This document shows positions 1 through 8,056 of a DNA stretch of 46,092 nt, piece after piece (the stretch's first letter is position 1; each line of letters begins with the position of its first letter). The stretch lies in NCBI GenBank assembly GCA_050944055.1, contig JBMNQI010000010.1:1-46092 (forward strand), read 5' to 3'. The notes under the pieces were generated by a model. That model saw only the letters and a program-made list of their open reading frames with translations, was not told the DNA's origin and searched no databases. The position numbers were made by a program, and so were the translations under genes. The DNA comes from JBMNQI01 sp050944055. Its GTDB lineage: Bacteria; Bacillota; Clostridia; Oscillospirales; Oscillospiraceae.

Positions 1-576
1 AGCATCATAACTCCCTCCGAATTCGTCGGCTCAATTATGGAGCTTTGCCAGGAGCGCCGGGGCGAATACAGGGACATGAAATATCTTGACACGGACAGGG
101 TCGAGCTGCACTACGAGCTGCCGCTCGCCGAGATCATATATGACTTTTTCGACGCTTTAAAATCTCGCACGCGAGGCTACGCCTCGCTTGACTACGAGCT
201 GTCCGGATATAAGGAAAGCGAGCTTGTCAAGCTCGACATCCTGTTAAACGGCGAAATCGCCGACGCGCTCAGCTTCATTGTCCATGTTGACAAGGCCTAC
301 GCCCGCGCTAGGCGAATAGCCGAAAAGCTCAAGGACAACATACCCCGCCAGCAGTTTGAAATACCGATTCAGGCCGCTATAGGTTCAAAGATAATCGCCC
401 GGGAGACCGTCAAGGCGTTGCGGAAAGACGTCCTCGCCAAGTGCTACGGCGGCGATATCACGCGGAAGAAGAAGCTTCTGGAAAAGCAGAAAGAGGGAAA
501 GAAGAGAATGCGCAGCCTCGGAACGGTCTCCGTTCCCCAGGAAGCATTCATGGCGGTCTTAAAGCTCGACGAATAG
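1..576 (+). CDS. lepA: Elongation factor 4 (LepA), C-terminal part
   Basis: This is the last 191 codons of the ribosome back-translocase GTPase LepA/EF4; the reading frame is open from base 1, so the gene starts before the window. The visible part covers the end of the EF-G-like domain V and the LepA-specific C-terminal domain. Recognisable family stretches are the DYELSGY segment, LLNGEIADALSFIVH, the IPRQQFEIPIQAAIG block and the basic tail with GGDITRKKKLLEKQKEGKKRM, which binds the tRNA/ribosome A-site region. The GTPase domain lies outside the window. The protein ends with ALSF/MAVLKLDE-type sequence as expected for a full C-terminus, so there is no sign of truncation. No clear terminator follows before the next gene 89 bp downstream. 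Confidence 0.95.
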   Translation, partial: SIITPSEFVGSIMELCQERRGEYRDMKYLDTDRVELHYELPLAEIIYDFFDALKSRTRGYASLDYELSGYKESELVKLDILLNGEIADALSFIVHVDKAYARARRIAEKLKDNIPRQQFEIPIQAAIGSKIIARETVKALRKDVLAKCYGGDITRKKKLLEKQKEGKKRMRSLGTVSVPQEAFMAVLKLDE

Positions 577-664
577 GCATGTTGCGGACGGCCGATTTCG
601 CCCCGCCGGCCGGAAGCTAACAACCGGCTGAAATATCAAAACGGGACAAAACAGGAGGTGCGCG

Positions 665-2029
665 TTGGAAAAAGTAAAGAATACTGACGAGCTGCTGCAC
701 GGTCGTATGACGATGCTGCTGCTCAAGTACATGCTCCCCGGTCTCACCGCGGCCGCCGTCACTTTCGTTTTTGGCCTGTTCGACACGATGTTCATAGGCC
801 GCTACATAGGTGAGCTTGGGCTGGCGGCGCTCAATCTTTCTGTGCCGGTTTTCGCAATACAGCTCGCCCCCGCGGTCCTTTTCGGCATTGGCGGCGCTAC
901 GCTCGGGGCAATTGCCTCGGGGAAGGGCGAGGGCCGCGAACAGAACATATATTTCACTCTATGCTTTATAGCTGTTCTCGCTGTCGGCCTGCTTGAGGCC
1001 TTACTGGGCCTTTTATTCCTCGAGGACATAGCGAGGGCGCTCGGAGCGAACGACGAGTCGCTTAAGCTTACAATGGATTATATGCGCCCGCTCTTCATTG
1101 CTTCCCCGTTCTTCTGCCTTCAGCCCCTGCTCAGCTCCTTCATACGCAACGACAACGACCCGAAGATCGTGATGTGGGCCTCCGTGCTCGGCAGCCTAAT
1201 AAACATTTTCCTCGATTATCTCGCGGTAGTTGTCCTCGGCTGGAGCTGCACGGGGGCGGCCTCGGCGACGGCGACGTCCATGGCTATAATTGTTACCATA
1301 CACTGCGTGCACTTCTTTAAAAAATCCAACTCCCTGCGCCTTGTGCGCCCCGAAGGTATTAAGCGCGTCTATCGCGCGGCGGTCACGGGGCTTCCAAGCT
1401 TCGTGCTCGAGCTTTGCGGCGGCCTGGGTGTTTTTCTCTATAATAACCGCCTAATGCGCTTTTCAGGAAACAAGGGCATAGCCTCGTTTGCCGTCTGCAC
1501 TATGACGAGCTGGCTTACAGGCACCTTCGTCAACGGCATAGGCCAGGGTGCCCAGCCCATCATATCAACCAACTTCGGCGCGGGCGATTTTAAACGGGTC
1601 AGAAAGGCACGCAACAGCGCCCTGACACTTGCATTCTGCATAGCCGCCCTGGTATTCGCGGCCGGCCAGTTATTCAGCGTTAATATCATCATCTTCTTCA
1701 TCGACGCCGACAGGGAGCTTTTGGATGTGGCGACCCGCGGCATACGCATCTATACATTCGGCCTGCCCTTCAGCGCCGTCGGCATCATATTGGCCACATA
1801 CCTCCAGAGCATGGGCTTCGCGCGCGGCTCGACGGCAATTCAGCTCGGGCGCGGCGTTGTCTTTGTCGCTATACTGCTTTTCATACTCCCGAATTTTCTG
1901 GGGGCCAGCGGGGTTTTCGCCACGGCCCCGGGAGCGGAATTCCTGTCCGCCGCCCTCGCGATAGCTCTGTCCGTAAGAATGGCTCGGCGGGCGGCAAAGA
2001 GCGGCGGCGCGAATGCCGGTTCGCTTTAA
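665..2029 (+). CDS. MATE family multidrug/Na+ efflux transporter
   Basis: A 454-residue integral membrane protein with about 12 predicted hydrophobic helices in two repeats, the size and pattern of MATE exporters that expel cationic drugs or metabolites against Na+ or H+. The N-terminal stretch (LLLKYMLPGL, then GLFDTMFIGRYIGELGLAALNLSVP) is the typical first-helix region of the DinF/NorM clostridial group, and the second repeat begins near the GNKGIASFAVCTM segment with NGIGQGAQPIIS. The start is a TTG at 665, preceded by a strong AGGAGGTG at 653-660; no ATG lies near this ribosome binding site. It is monocistronic in appearance. The substrate cannot be read from sequence. A second, only distantly similar MATE gene lies at 21964-23355. 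Confidence 0.9.
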   Translation: MEKVKNTDELLHGRMTMLLLKYMLPGLTAAAVTFVFGLFDTMFIGRYIGELGLAALNLSVPVFAIQLAPAVLFGIGGATLGAIASGKGEGREQNIYFTLCFIAVLAVGLLEALLGLLFLEDIARALGANDESLKLTMDYMRPLFIASPFFCLQPLLSSFIRNDNDPKIVMWASVLGSLINIFLDYLAVVVLGWSCTGAASATATSMAIIVTIHCVHFFKKSNSLRLVRPEGIKRVYRAAVTGLPSFVLELCGGLGVFLYNNRLMRFSGNKGIASFAVCTMTSWLTGTFVNGIGQGAQPIISTNFGAGDFKRVRKARNSALTLAFCIAALVFAAGQLFSVNIIIFFIDADRELLDVATRGIRIYTFGLPFSAVGIILATYLQSMGFARGSTAIQLGRGVVFVAILLFILPNFLGASGVFATAPGAEFLSAALAIALSVRMARRAAKSGGANAGSL

Positions 2030-2103
2030 TCGGGGAGCGCGCGTCCCGTCCGGAGACGTCTATAAATCTTACGCGCCCAGGCACGATACCTGGAGGAAGA
2101 CAA

Positions 2104-2330
2104 ATAAAACGCTATTACCCGCACCTGTTCACTCCTTTAAAAGTGAAAAACCTCGTTTTCAAAAACCGTTTCTTTTCGGCCCCTAACTCAACCATAATAG
2201 TCGAGGAGGGCATCCGAACGACTGCGCGCCGGAAGTCACAGTCCTGGGCGATGCCAAAAAGCCCGCGAAGCTGATACAGGCGATACAATCCGCCTACGCA
2301 TCCGATTTGGGAGATTTTTTAGCGCCGTGT
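2104..2330 (+). pseudogene. Remnant of an enoate-reductase/Old Yellow Enzyme-type oxidoreductase
   Basis: No long ORF exists here, but two joined fragments read as the two ends of one enzyme. Frame 2104 onward gives RYYPHLFTPLKVKNLVFKNR followed by FFSAPNST, the start of FMN-dependent enoate reductase / 2,4-dienoyl-CoA reductase family proteins (the beta-strand entering the TIM barrel). After about position 2224 a different frame gives APEVTVLGDAKKPAKLIQAI followed by QSAYASD, which matches the C-terminal NAD(P)/FAD domain end of the same family (the GDC/A-x-x-P-x-K...AI-x-x-AY motif). Roughly 600 central codons are missing and the frame changes at the junction. A good ribosome binding site (GGAGGA, 2092-2097) survives, but the expected start codon is ATA. 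I infer a large internal deletion in a formerly active gene. Confidence 0.75.
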
Positions 2331-2336
2331 AACTCA

Positions 2337-2364
2337 GGACCTGCCCCGCTGCCGGGGCGGGTCC
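2337..2364. terminator. GC-rich hairpin, possible terminator of the dead gene
   Basis: A 12-bp stem (GGACCTGCCCCG / CGGGGCGGGTCC, one G-T pair) around a CTGC loop lies directly behind the enoate-reductase remnant. It lacks a T-run, so it is a weak or former terminator. Confidence 0.5.
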
Positions 2365-2413
2365 GCTGTTTCCGGACGAAAACGCATGCTATGATTCGTC
2401 TTCTCCCGGGGAT

Positions 2414-2431
2414 TTGTTAATTTTTTCACAA
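2414..2431. promoter_or_regulatory. Rex-type redox operator
   Basis: TTGTTAATTTTTTCACAA is an 18-bp dyad of the form TTGTnAA-N4-TTnACAA, matching the operator known for Rex, the NADH/NAD+-sensing repressor of fermentation and hydrogenase genes. It ends 41 bp before the -35 box of the hydrogenase promoter. No rex gene is in this window, so regulation is inferred from the site alone. Confidence 0.65.
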
Positions 2432-2472
2432 TAATAGTGCTCTCAGGCCTCCCTTTTCTCTTTATTTACCGA

Positions 2473-2501
2473 TTGACCAGCTATAAATACTTTGTTAAAA
2501 T
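2473..2501 (+). promoter_or_regulatory. Sigma-A promoter of the hydrogenase gene
   Basis: TTGACC, 17 bp spacer, TAAAAT, with a TG one base before the -10 (extended -10). The predicted start lies about 25 nt before the chosen ATG at 2533. Confidence 0.7.
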
Positions 2502-2532
2502 TTTGTCATAGTGATTGACAAAGGTGATGATA

Positions 2533-3954
2533 ATGCGAAAATTTGACACGAAGGTGCAGCACCTGCGTTATAAGGTGCTTCGGGAGGTCTCGCGCCTTGC
2601 CTGGGAAGGCAGCCTTCTGAATAAGCTTACGGATATACCGAAAACCATTATACCTGGCCCGCAGCCCACAATGCGCTGCTGCATATATAAAGAGCGCGCC
2701 ATCATTTCAGAGCGCGTAAAGCTCGCCCTCGGCGGCGACAAGGAAAATCCCAATGTCATTGAGGTCATAGACATCGCGTGCGACGAGTGCCCGGTGGGTG
2801 GATACGAGGTTACGGACGCCTGCCGCGGGTGCCTCGCGCACCGCTGCGAGGACGTATGCCCCCGCGGGGCCATAGTTATTGACGGGCACCAGAAGTCCCG
2901 CATAGACAAGAGCAAGTGCGTTGAGTGCGGACGCTGCGCTTCCGTCTGCCCTTATTCCGCGATTACGAACCGCAAGCGCCCCTGCGAGAGCGCCTGCAAG
3001 GTCAGGGCTGTCTGCCGCAACCCGGAGACGCAGGCCGCCCAGATTGACAATTCAAAATGCATCTCCTGCGGCGCGTGCGTCTACCAGTGCCCGTTTGGAG
3101 CGATGAACGAGAAGAGCTTCATTCTCGACGCTATCGAGCTTATACGCAATAAGACGCCCGGCTCGCCCGTTATCGCCGCTGTAGCGCCGTCAATATCCAG
3201 CCAGTTTACATACGCGGGCATCGGGCAGGTCATATCCGGCATACGCGCCCTCGGTTTCGACGCCGTCGTCGAAGCCGCCCTCGGGGCCGACATGGTGGCG
3301 TACTCGGAGGCAAAGGAGCTGGCCGAAAAAGGCTTTATAACAAGCTCCTGCTGCCCCGCGTTCGTGACATATATCGACCATAAGTTCCCGGATTTAAAGG
3401 ACAAGGTCTCGCACAACATTTCCCCGATGGCCGCCGTAGGCCGTTACATCAAGAAAAACGTAAAAGGCGCCCGCGTCGTGTTTATAGGCCCGTGCACGGC
3501 GAAGAAGATGGAGTTTCGGACCGAGCGCATACGCCAATTCATAGACTGCGTGCTGACGTTTGAGGAGCTGCAGGCCTTATTTGACAGCCGCGATATAGAC
3601 ATCACCGCGCTCCCGTCGGAGAAGCTTGAAAACGCCTCGACCTACGGGCGCATCATAGCTCACAGCGGCGGGCTGACGGAGGCTGTAAAGCAGGGCCTGA
3701 TTGAAAACGGCAGGGAGGACTTCCTTCTCCGGCCCGTTGTCTGCGACGGCATAGAGCAGTGCCGCGCCGCTCTTACAAAGGCCTCCAGGGGCACTCTTGA
3801 CGGAAACTTTATTGAAGGCATGGCCTGCCAGGGGGGCTGCGTCAACGGCTCCGGCTGCCTGACGCACGCCGAGAAAAACAAGCTGGCCGTGGACGCCTTC
3901 AGCAAGGAGGCCGCCGAGAAGAAGCTCTATCACGCCCTGTCGTACCCGCTATAG
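2533..3954 (+). CDS. Monomeric [FeFe] hydrogenase, group B-like
   Basis: A 473-residue iron-sulfur enzyme expected to exchange electrons between ferredoxin and protons (H2 production or uptake) in the cytoplasm. The N-terminal half holds a Cys-rich segment (CDECPVGGYE..CRGCLAHRCEDVCP) followed by two ferredoxin 4Fe-4S motifs (CVECGRCASVCP and CISCGACVYQCP). The C-terminal half has the three H-cluster motifs: TSSCCPAF (Cys273-Cys274), GPCTAKKME (Cys321) and MACQGGCVNGSG (Cys432, Cys436). TSCCP without the usual Trp/Met context and the single-subunit layout fit the group B hydrogenases of Clostridia rather than the canonical CpI type. I chose ATG 2533 because AAAGGTG lies 6 nt before it; upstream TTG 2515 is possible. 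No maturase (HydEFG) gene is nearby. A Rex-type site and promoter precede it. Confidence 0.88.
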   Translation: MRKFDTKVQHLRYKVLREVSRLAWEGSLLNKLTDIPKTIIPGPQPTMRCCIYKERAIISERVKLALGGDKENPNVIEVIDIACDECPVGGYEVTDACRGCLAHRCEDVCPRGAIVIDGHQKSRIDKSKCVECGRCASVCPYSAITNRKRPCESACKVRAVCRNPETQAAQIDNSKCISCGACVYQCPFGAMNEKSFILDAIELIRNKTPGSPVIAAVAPSISSQFTYAGIGQVISGIRALGFDAVVEAALGADMVAYSEAKELAEKGFITSSCCPAFVTYIDHKFPDLKDKVSHNISPMAAVGRYIKKNVKGARVVFIGPCTAKKMEFRTERIRQFIDCVLTFEELQALFDSRDIDITALPSEKLENASTYGRIIAHSGGLTEAVKQGLIENGREDFLLRPVVCDGIEQCRAALTKASRGTLDGNFIEGMACQGGCVNGSGCLTHAEKNKLAVDAFSKEAAEKKLYHALSYPL

Positions 3955-4110
3955 CCTTCATTCGGAACGTAAAGCCACGTTAATAGCCTGCATCGCACAA
4001 CGCCCAACGCCGCCGCAATCGCTGCGCCGGCAAAAAACCAATACCGAAAAAAGGGCATGGCGCCTGCGTTTCAAACGTTTGCGTCATGCCACTCTCATGC
4101 GCACTGCGTA

Positions 4111-4144
4111 AAGAGGCGGCTCCCCGCGGGGAAGCCGCCTCTTC
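4111..4144. terminator. Bidirectional terminator between hydrogenase and etfA
   Basis: AAGAGGCGGCT and AGCCGCCTCTT form an 11-bp outer stem with an inner CCCC/GGGG pairing; T-rich bases follow on the plus side. It sits between two convergent genes. Confidence 0.75.
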
Positions 4145-4185
4145 TATTTCCGTCTGTCCCGGTGCCCGCCTCTGGCCAGAGAGCG

Positions 4186-5304
4186 TCAGACAACCTTTTT
4201 TTCCTCTTTTGCCTTTGAAAAGCTCTCGATCATCATAGGTACGACTTTAAACAGATCCCCCGCTATGCCGTAATCGGCGATCTCGAAAATCGGGGCCGAA
4301 GGGTTCTTGTTTACCGCTATTATGCATTCTGAATCCTGCATGCCGACCTTGTGCTGAATAGCGCCTGAAATGCCGAGCGCGATATAGAGCTTCGGGCGCA
4401 CGGTCTTGCCTGTCTGGCCGACCTGGCGGTCCGCGGACAGCCAGCCGGAGTCAATCACAGAACGCGATCCGCCAACTACGCCGCCCAGGACCTCGGCCAG
4501 CTGACGGCCAAGCTCCAGTCCTTTTTGCACGTCCTTGCTTATGCCCCGCCCGACGCAGACGACGACGTCGGCCCCGGTCATATCCACCATCTGCTTCGAG
4601 GCTTTGACTACCTCCAGCACCTGAGTCTTCATATCTTCACTCGTGAGCCTGACTTCCGGATGCTCGATTACGCACGAGTCGGCTTTTGACTGATCGAAGG
4701 GGCGGCGCTTCATGACACCGGGGCGGACTGTGGACATGCAGGGGCGGAAGCGCGGCGTGATTATTGTGGCCATCAGATGTCCGCCGAATGCCGGCCTCGT
4801 CATCTTGAGATTGCGGTCGTCCATGTTAAACTTCATTTCGGCTAAATTCAGCGTTGAATTCTCGGCCAGGAACTCCGTGTATCTGAGCATGTCGACATCC
4901 AGATGCGTGCAGTCTGCTGTGAGCCCTGTGTGAAGGCGGGCCGCGATCCTGGGCGCGAGGTCGCGACCTATGTTTGTGGCCCCGAAGAGAAGTATCTCCG
5001 GCTTGCGCTCCATGACTATATCGCAGACTGCCTTGGCATAGGCGTCGGTGGTATAATTATGCAGCAGCGGGTGGCTGCACACAAGCACCCTGTCCGCGCC
5101 GTAGCCGCCGAGATCCCTCGCGATGCCGTCGACGTCGTCTCCCAAAAGCAGGCCGCAGAGCTCGGTGCCCAGCTCGTCGGCCAGCTTGCGGCCTTCGCTC
5201 AGAAGCTCAAAGTCTGTCGGCATAAGCCTGCCGAAGCGCTGCTCGCAGAATACCCATACCCCGCGGAAATCCTCAACCTTTGTGTTGTCCCATTTAGTAT
5301 TCAC
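4186..5304 (-). CDS. etfA: Electron transfer flavoprotein, alpha subunit
   Basis: A 372-residue FAD-binding subunit of the EtfAB complex that passes electrons between NADH, ferredoxin and butyryl-CoA dehydrogenase. The C-terminal FAD domain is plain: GRGISKDVQKGLELGRQLAE, GGSRSVIDSGW, QVGQTGKTVRPKLYIALGIS and the SGAIQHKVGM / NKNPSAPIFEIADYGIAGD motif. The N-terminal domain resembles the alpha subunits of clostridial bifurcating Etf. Third gene of bcd-etfB-etfA; it begins 15 bp after etfB. The start is uncertain: GTG 5304 has AAGGGG about 8 nt upstream, whereas GTG 5313 lies directly on that ribosome binding site, so I prefer 5304. The gene ends at a bidirectional terminator. Confidence 0.95.
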   Translation of the reverse strand: MNTKWDNTKVEDFRGVWVFCEQRFGRLMPTDFELLSEGRKLADELGTELCGLLLGDDVDGIARDLGGYGADRVLVCSHPLLHNYTTDAYAKAVCDIVMERKPEILLFGATNIGRDLAPRIAARLHTGLTADCTHLDVDMLRYTEFLAENSTLNLAEMKFNMDDRNLKMTRPAFGGHLMATIITPRFRPCMSTVRPGVMKRRPFDQSKADSCVIEHPEVRLTSEDMKTQVLEVVKASKQMVDMTGADVVVCVGRGISKDVQKGLELGRQLAEVLGGVVGGSRSVIDSGWLSADRQVGQTGKTVRPKLYIALGISGAIQHKVGMQDSECIIAVNKNPSAPIFEIADYGIAGDLFKVVPMMIESFSKAKEEKKVV

Positions 5305-5319
5305 TGTTTTCACCCCTTG

Positions 5320-6120
5320 TCAAATGATGTGCCTTGCCGAAAGGCGCTGCGTAAGCTCGGCAACCGTGTCCTTGTCGGCGCCCTCGAGCATCACGCCCGC
5401 GCCCTTAAGGGGCGGGGAAAAGGACCTGAAAATATTTGTCGGAGAGCCGCCGAGGCCGATGGTCGTCGGATCTATCAGAGGCTCGTCCTTAAGCGCGTCA
5501 TAATCAAATACGGTAAGCGGTTTCGAATAGGCCTCGGTTATGCCCATGACGCTCATATAGCGGGGGACGTTGAGCTCTTTAATGCAGGTGATAAGACAGG
5601 GGGCGTTAACGCATATCATCATGTAGCCGTCTTCAAGCGCGCGCCTGACTATAAAGCTGTCGCCTTCCTTTTTAATCTCCGTGGCGTAAGTGACCTGTGG
5701 CAGGCCGAGCTTTTCGGCTATCTGCGGGCCGACCTGGGCGGTGTCTCCGTCTATGGCCTGACGGCCGCACAAAACGATGTCGTCCGGCCCTATGCCGATC
5801 TTATGAATAGCCGCCGCCAGAACCTGGCTTGTGGCAAAGGTATCCGAGCCGCCGAATTCCCGGCTCGAAACGAGGACGGCCTCGTCTGCGCCCATAGCCA
5901 GAAGCTCCCTCAGCATATCCTCCGCGGCCGGAGGCCCCATTGTGACGACGACGACCTTATACCCGTATTTGTCCTTCAGCCTGAGAGCGGCCTCAACGGC
6001 GTTTTTATCGTCCGGATTGGTTATGGCGGGCATTGACGCCCTGTCGAGCGTGCCGTCGGGCTTGACCGCCACCTTCCCGGAAGTGTCCGGCACCTGCTTT
6101 ACGCAGCAAATTATCTTCAT
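5320..6120 (-). CDS. etfB: Electron transfer flavoprotein, beta subunit
   Basis: A 266-residue partner of EtfA; in bifurcating complexes this subunit holds the second FAD that takes the hydride from NADH and splits the pair between ferredoxin and Bcd. The sequence starts MKIICCVKQVPDTSG, carries the LRLKDKYGYKVVVVTMGP strand-loop, the CGRQAIDGDTAQVGPQIAE signature of EtfB, and AKNIFRSFSPP-type family sequence near its end (here TNIFRSFSPP). AAGGAGG is present 9 nt before the ATG. It lies 13 bp downstream of bcd and 15 bp upstream of etfA, so the three are surely one operon. No ferredoxin gene is in the operon. Confidence 0.95.
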   Translation of the reverse strand: MKIICCVKQVPDTSGKVAVKPDGTLDRASMPAITNPDDKNAVEAALRLKDKYGYKVVVVTMGPPAAEDMLRELLAMGADEAVLVSSREFGGSDTFATSQVLAAAIHKIGIGPDDIVLCGRQAIDGDTAQVGPQIAEKLGLPQVTYATEIKKEGDSFIVRRALEDGYMMICVNAPCLITCIKELNVPRYMSVMGITEAYSKPLTVFDYDALKDEPLIDPTTIGLGGSPTNIFRSFSPPLKGAGVMLEGADKDTVAELTQRLSARHII

Positions 6121-6133
6121 GTGACAAACCTCC

Positions 6134-7276
6134 TTACTTTATGCCGAGGCGGGAAGCTATGACCATGCGCTGGGCTTCGGACGTGCCCTCGTAGATCTCG
6201 GTTATTTTGGCGTCGCGCATCATTCGCTCGACCGGGTATTCCCGCGTATAGCCGTAGCCTCCGAACAGCTGAACGGCGCGGCGCGTAACATCGCTGGCGG
6301 CTTCCGAGGCAAACAGCTTAGCCATAGCCGCCTCCAGCCCGTAGTCCCTTCCGGCGTCTTTCGCGCAGGCAGCCGCGTAAACAAGGTGCTGCGCGGCCTG
6401 CATGCGAGTATACATATCGGCGAGCTGGAACTGCGTATTCTGGAACTGGCTTATGCGCTTGCCGAACTGGATGCGCTCTTTTGTGTATTTCATCGCCTCT
6501 TCAACCGCGCCCTCGCCGATGCCCAGAGCCTGCGCGGCTATGCCGATGCGCCCGCCGTCCAGGGTCTGAAGCGCTATCCTGAAGCCCATACCTTCTTTGC
6601 CGAGCAGGTTTTCCTTCGGCACCTCGCAGTCCTCCATAATCAGCTCCGTCGTGGAGGAGCCGCGAATTCCCATCTTCTTCTCCTCGCGGCCGACGCTGAA
6701 GCCGGGGAAATCCCTCTCCACGATGAACGCGGAAATCCCGCGGCTTCCCTTGCTCTTGTCGGTCATCGCGAATATTACATATACGCTCGCCGCGCCGCCG
6801 TTCGTTATAAATATCTTCGTGCCGTTGAGAATATACTTATCTCCGCGAAGCTCGGCAACGGTCTGCATGCCGCCGGCGTCCGTTCCGGCCTCGGGCTCCG
6901 TCAGGCCGAACGCGCCGATCTTTCTTGCCGTCAGAAGGTCCGGCAGGTACTTTTTCTTCTGATCCTCGGTGCCGTATTCAAATATCGGAGCGGCGCACAG
7001 CGACGTGTGCGCGGAGCAGATAACGCTCGTGGTCGCGCAGACCTTGGACAGCTCCTCAATGCAAAGTGCATAGGAGAGAAAATCCGCCCCTCCCCCGCAG
7101 TATTCCTTCGGGAAGTAAACGCCCATCATTCCGAGTTTGCCCATTTTTTTAACGGTTTCCCAGGGGAACTCTTCATTCTCGTCTACCTGCTTTGCCAGCG
7201 GCCTGACTTCGTTTTCAGCAAATTCACGGTACATCTGGCGGAGCATCAGGTGTTCTTTCGACAGCGCAAAGTCCAT
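6134..7276 (-). CDS. bcd: Butyryl-CoA (short-chain acyl-CoA) dehydrogenase
   Basis: A 380-residue flavoenzyme of the acyl-CoA dehydrogenase family that reduces crotonyl-CoA to butyryl-CoA with EtfAB as electron donor. Visible features: the N-terminal helical domain, FAD/substrate loop GAFGLTEPEAGTDAGG, the KIFITNGG segment, QLFGGYGYTREYPVERMMRDAKIT and the catalytic glutamate in the IYEGTSEAQR motif. The start ATG at 7276 has GGAAGGGG 9 nt upstream; an 18-codon longer frame starting at 7330 would ignore this ribosome binding site. First gene of bcd-etfB-etfA. The usual thl, crt and hbd genes are not in the window, so the pathway is split in this genome or the enzyme serves another short acyl-CoA. 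Confidence 0.93.
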   Translation of the reverse strand: MDFALSKEHLMLRQMYREFAENEVRPLAKQVDENEEFPWETVKKMGKLGMMGVYFPKEYCGGGADFLSYALCIEELSKVCATTSVICSAHTSLCAAPIFEYGTEDQKKKYLPDLLTARKIGAFGLTEPEAGTDAGGMQTVAELRGDKYILNGTKIFITNGGAASVYVIFAMTDKSKGSRGISAFIVERDFPGFSVGREEKKMGIRGSSTTELIMEDCEVPKENLLGKEGMGFRIALQTLDGGRIGIAAQALGIGEGAVEEAMKYTKERIQFGKRISQFQNTQFQLADMYTRMQAAQHLVYAAACAKDAGRDYGLEAAMAKLFASEAASDVTRRAVQLFGGYGYTREYPVERMMRDAKITEIYEGTSEAQRMVIASRLGIK

Positions 7277-7346
7277 TTCTTGCATCCCCTTCCAATAGCG
7301 GTGTCTCGTGTGTAAAGATTTAACTATCATAAGCTTAATAAATTAT

Positions 7347-7375
7347 ATAGTATATGCGCCCAGAAGATTTGACAA
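7347..7375 (-). promoter_or_regulatory. Promoter of bcd-etfBA
   Basis: On the minus strand TTGTCA, 17 bp, TACTAT, about 70 nt before the bcd start. A hairpin (TTCCAGGC / GCCTGGAA, 7379-7400) lies just upstream of the -35 box. I found no Rex-like dyad here. Confidence 0.55.
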
Positions 7376-7447
7376 ATATTCCAGGCTCCCCGGCCTGGAA
7401 ATTGTATATTTTTTCAACGGCGCCGGCCCCGGTTCCAGAGCGCGGAA

Positions 7448-7469
7448 AACCGGGGATTATTCCCCGGTT
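7448..7469 (-). terminator. Terminator of ccdA-tlpA
   Basis: AACCGGGGA and TCCCCGGTT form a 9-bp stem with a 4-nt loop, followed on the minus strand by a short T-run. It lies 8 bp past the tlpA stop. Confidence 0.7.
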
Positions 7470-7477
7470 AGCTTGAC

Positions 7478-8017
7478 CTATGTGATAAGCTCGATTCCCT
7501 CTCGCAGCCTGTCGGCGCTTATTGCGCCCTTTTCCGTTTTCGCTATGCGGCCTTCGCTGTCGATGAATACCGTCACGGGTATCGCGGATATGCCGTAGGC
7601 GGTTGCTGCCGACAGCTGCGTGTCGTAATAGACGGGAAACGTATAACCCTGCTCGCTAATAAACCCGGAGGCCGAGTCGAAAGTCTCGCGCCGTCCGTCC
7701 GTCATATTAACCATGAGGAACGCCACGTCATCTCCTGCCTCCCTGTAGGCGTCGTCGAACTCCGGCATCTCCGACCTGCAGGGCGGGCACCAACTCGCCC
7801 AGAAGTTTAAAACCACCGGCCTGCCCGAAAAGTCGGAGAGCTTTACCTCGTTCCCGTCCCCGTCCTGCACTGTAAAGTCGGGAGCCTTCTCCCATCCCGC
7901 TTCCCCAACTTCCCGCGGGAAGATTATGGCGGCCAGCTTCTTATAGGAAAAGACGACGGCCACTAAAAAAATCGCAAAAAGGGATATCAGAATTATCGTT
8001 TTGGTCCTTTCCTTCAT
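7478..8017 (-). CDS. TlpA-like membrane-anchored thioredoxin
   Basis: A 179-residue thiol-disulfide oxidoreductase held in the membrane by one N-terminal helix (residues 7-24) with its thioredoxin domain outside the cell. The AhpC/TSA-Redoxin fold starts at APDFTVQDGDG, the active site is WCPPC (Cys77, Cys80) and the cis-proline is in GISAIPVTVF. It probably reduces or isomerises disulfides in exported proteins, taking electrons from the CcdA-like protein encoded 39 bp upstream in the same operon. The start at 8017 is chosen because AAAGGA lies 9 nt before it; an in-frame TTG at 8035 has no spacing for a ribosome binding site. No cytochrome c maturation genes are nearby. Confidence 0.88.
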   Translation of the reverse strand: MKERTKTIILISLFAIFLVAVVFSYKKLAAIIFPREVGEAGWEKAPDFTVQDGDGNEVKLSDFSGRPVVLNFWASWCPPCRSEMPEFDDAYREAGDDVAFLMVNMTDGRRETFDSASGFISEQGYTFPVYYDTQLSAATAYGISAIPVTVFIDSEGRIAKTEKGAISADRLREGIELIT

Positions 8018-8056
8018 GTCAACCATTCCTTTCAATTGGCATCAGACGCCAAAGCG

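Noticed and set aside
4903..6036. Plus-strand 377-codon frame over etfB/etfA
   Set aside because: It is the reverse complement of well-recognised etf genes in high-GC DNA, with no own ribosome binding site or domain.
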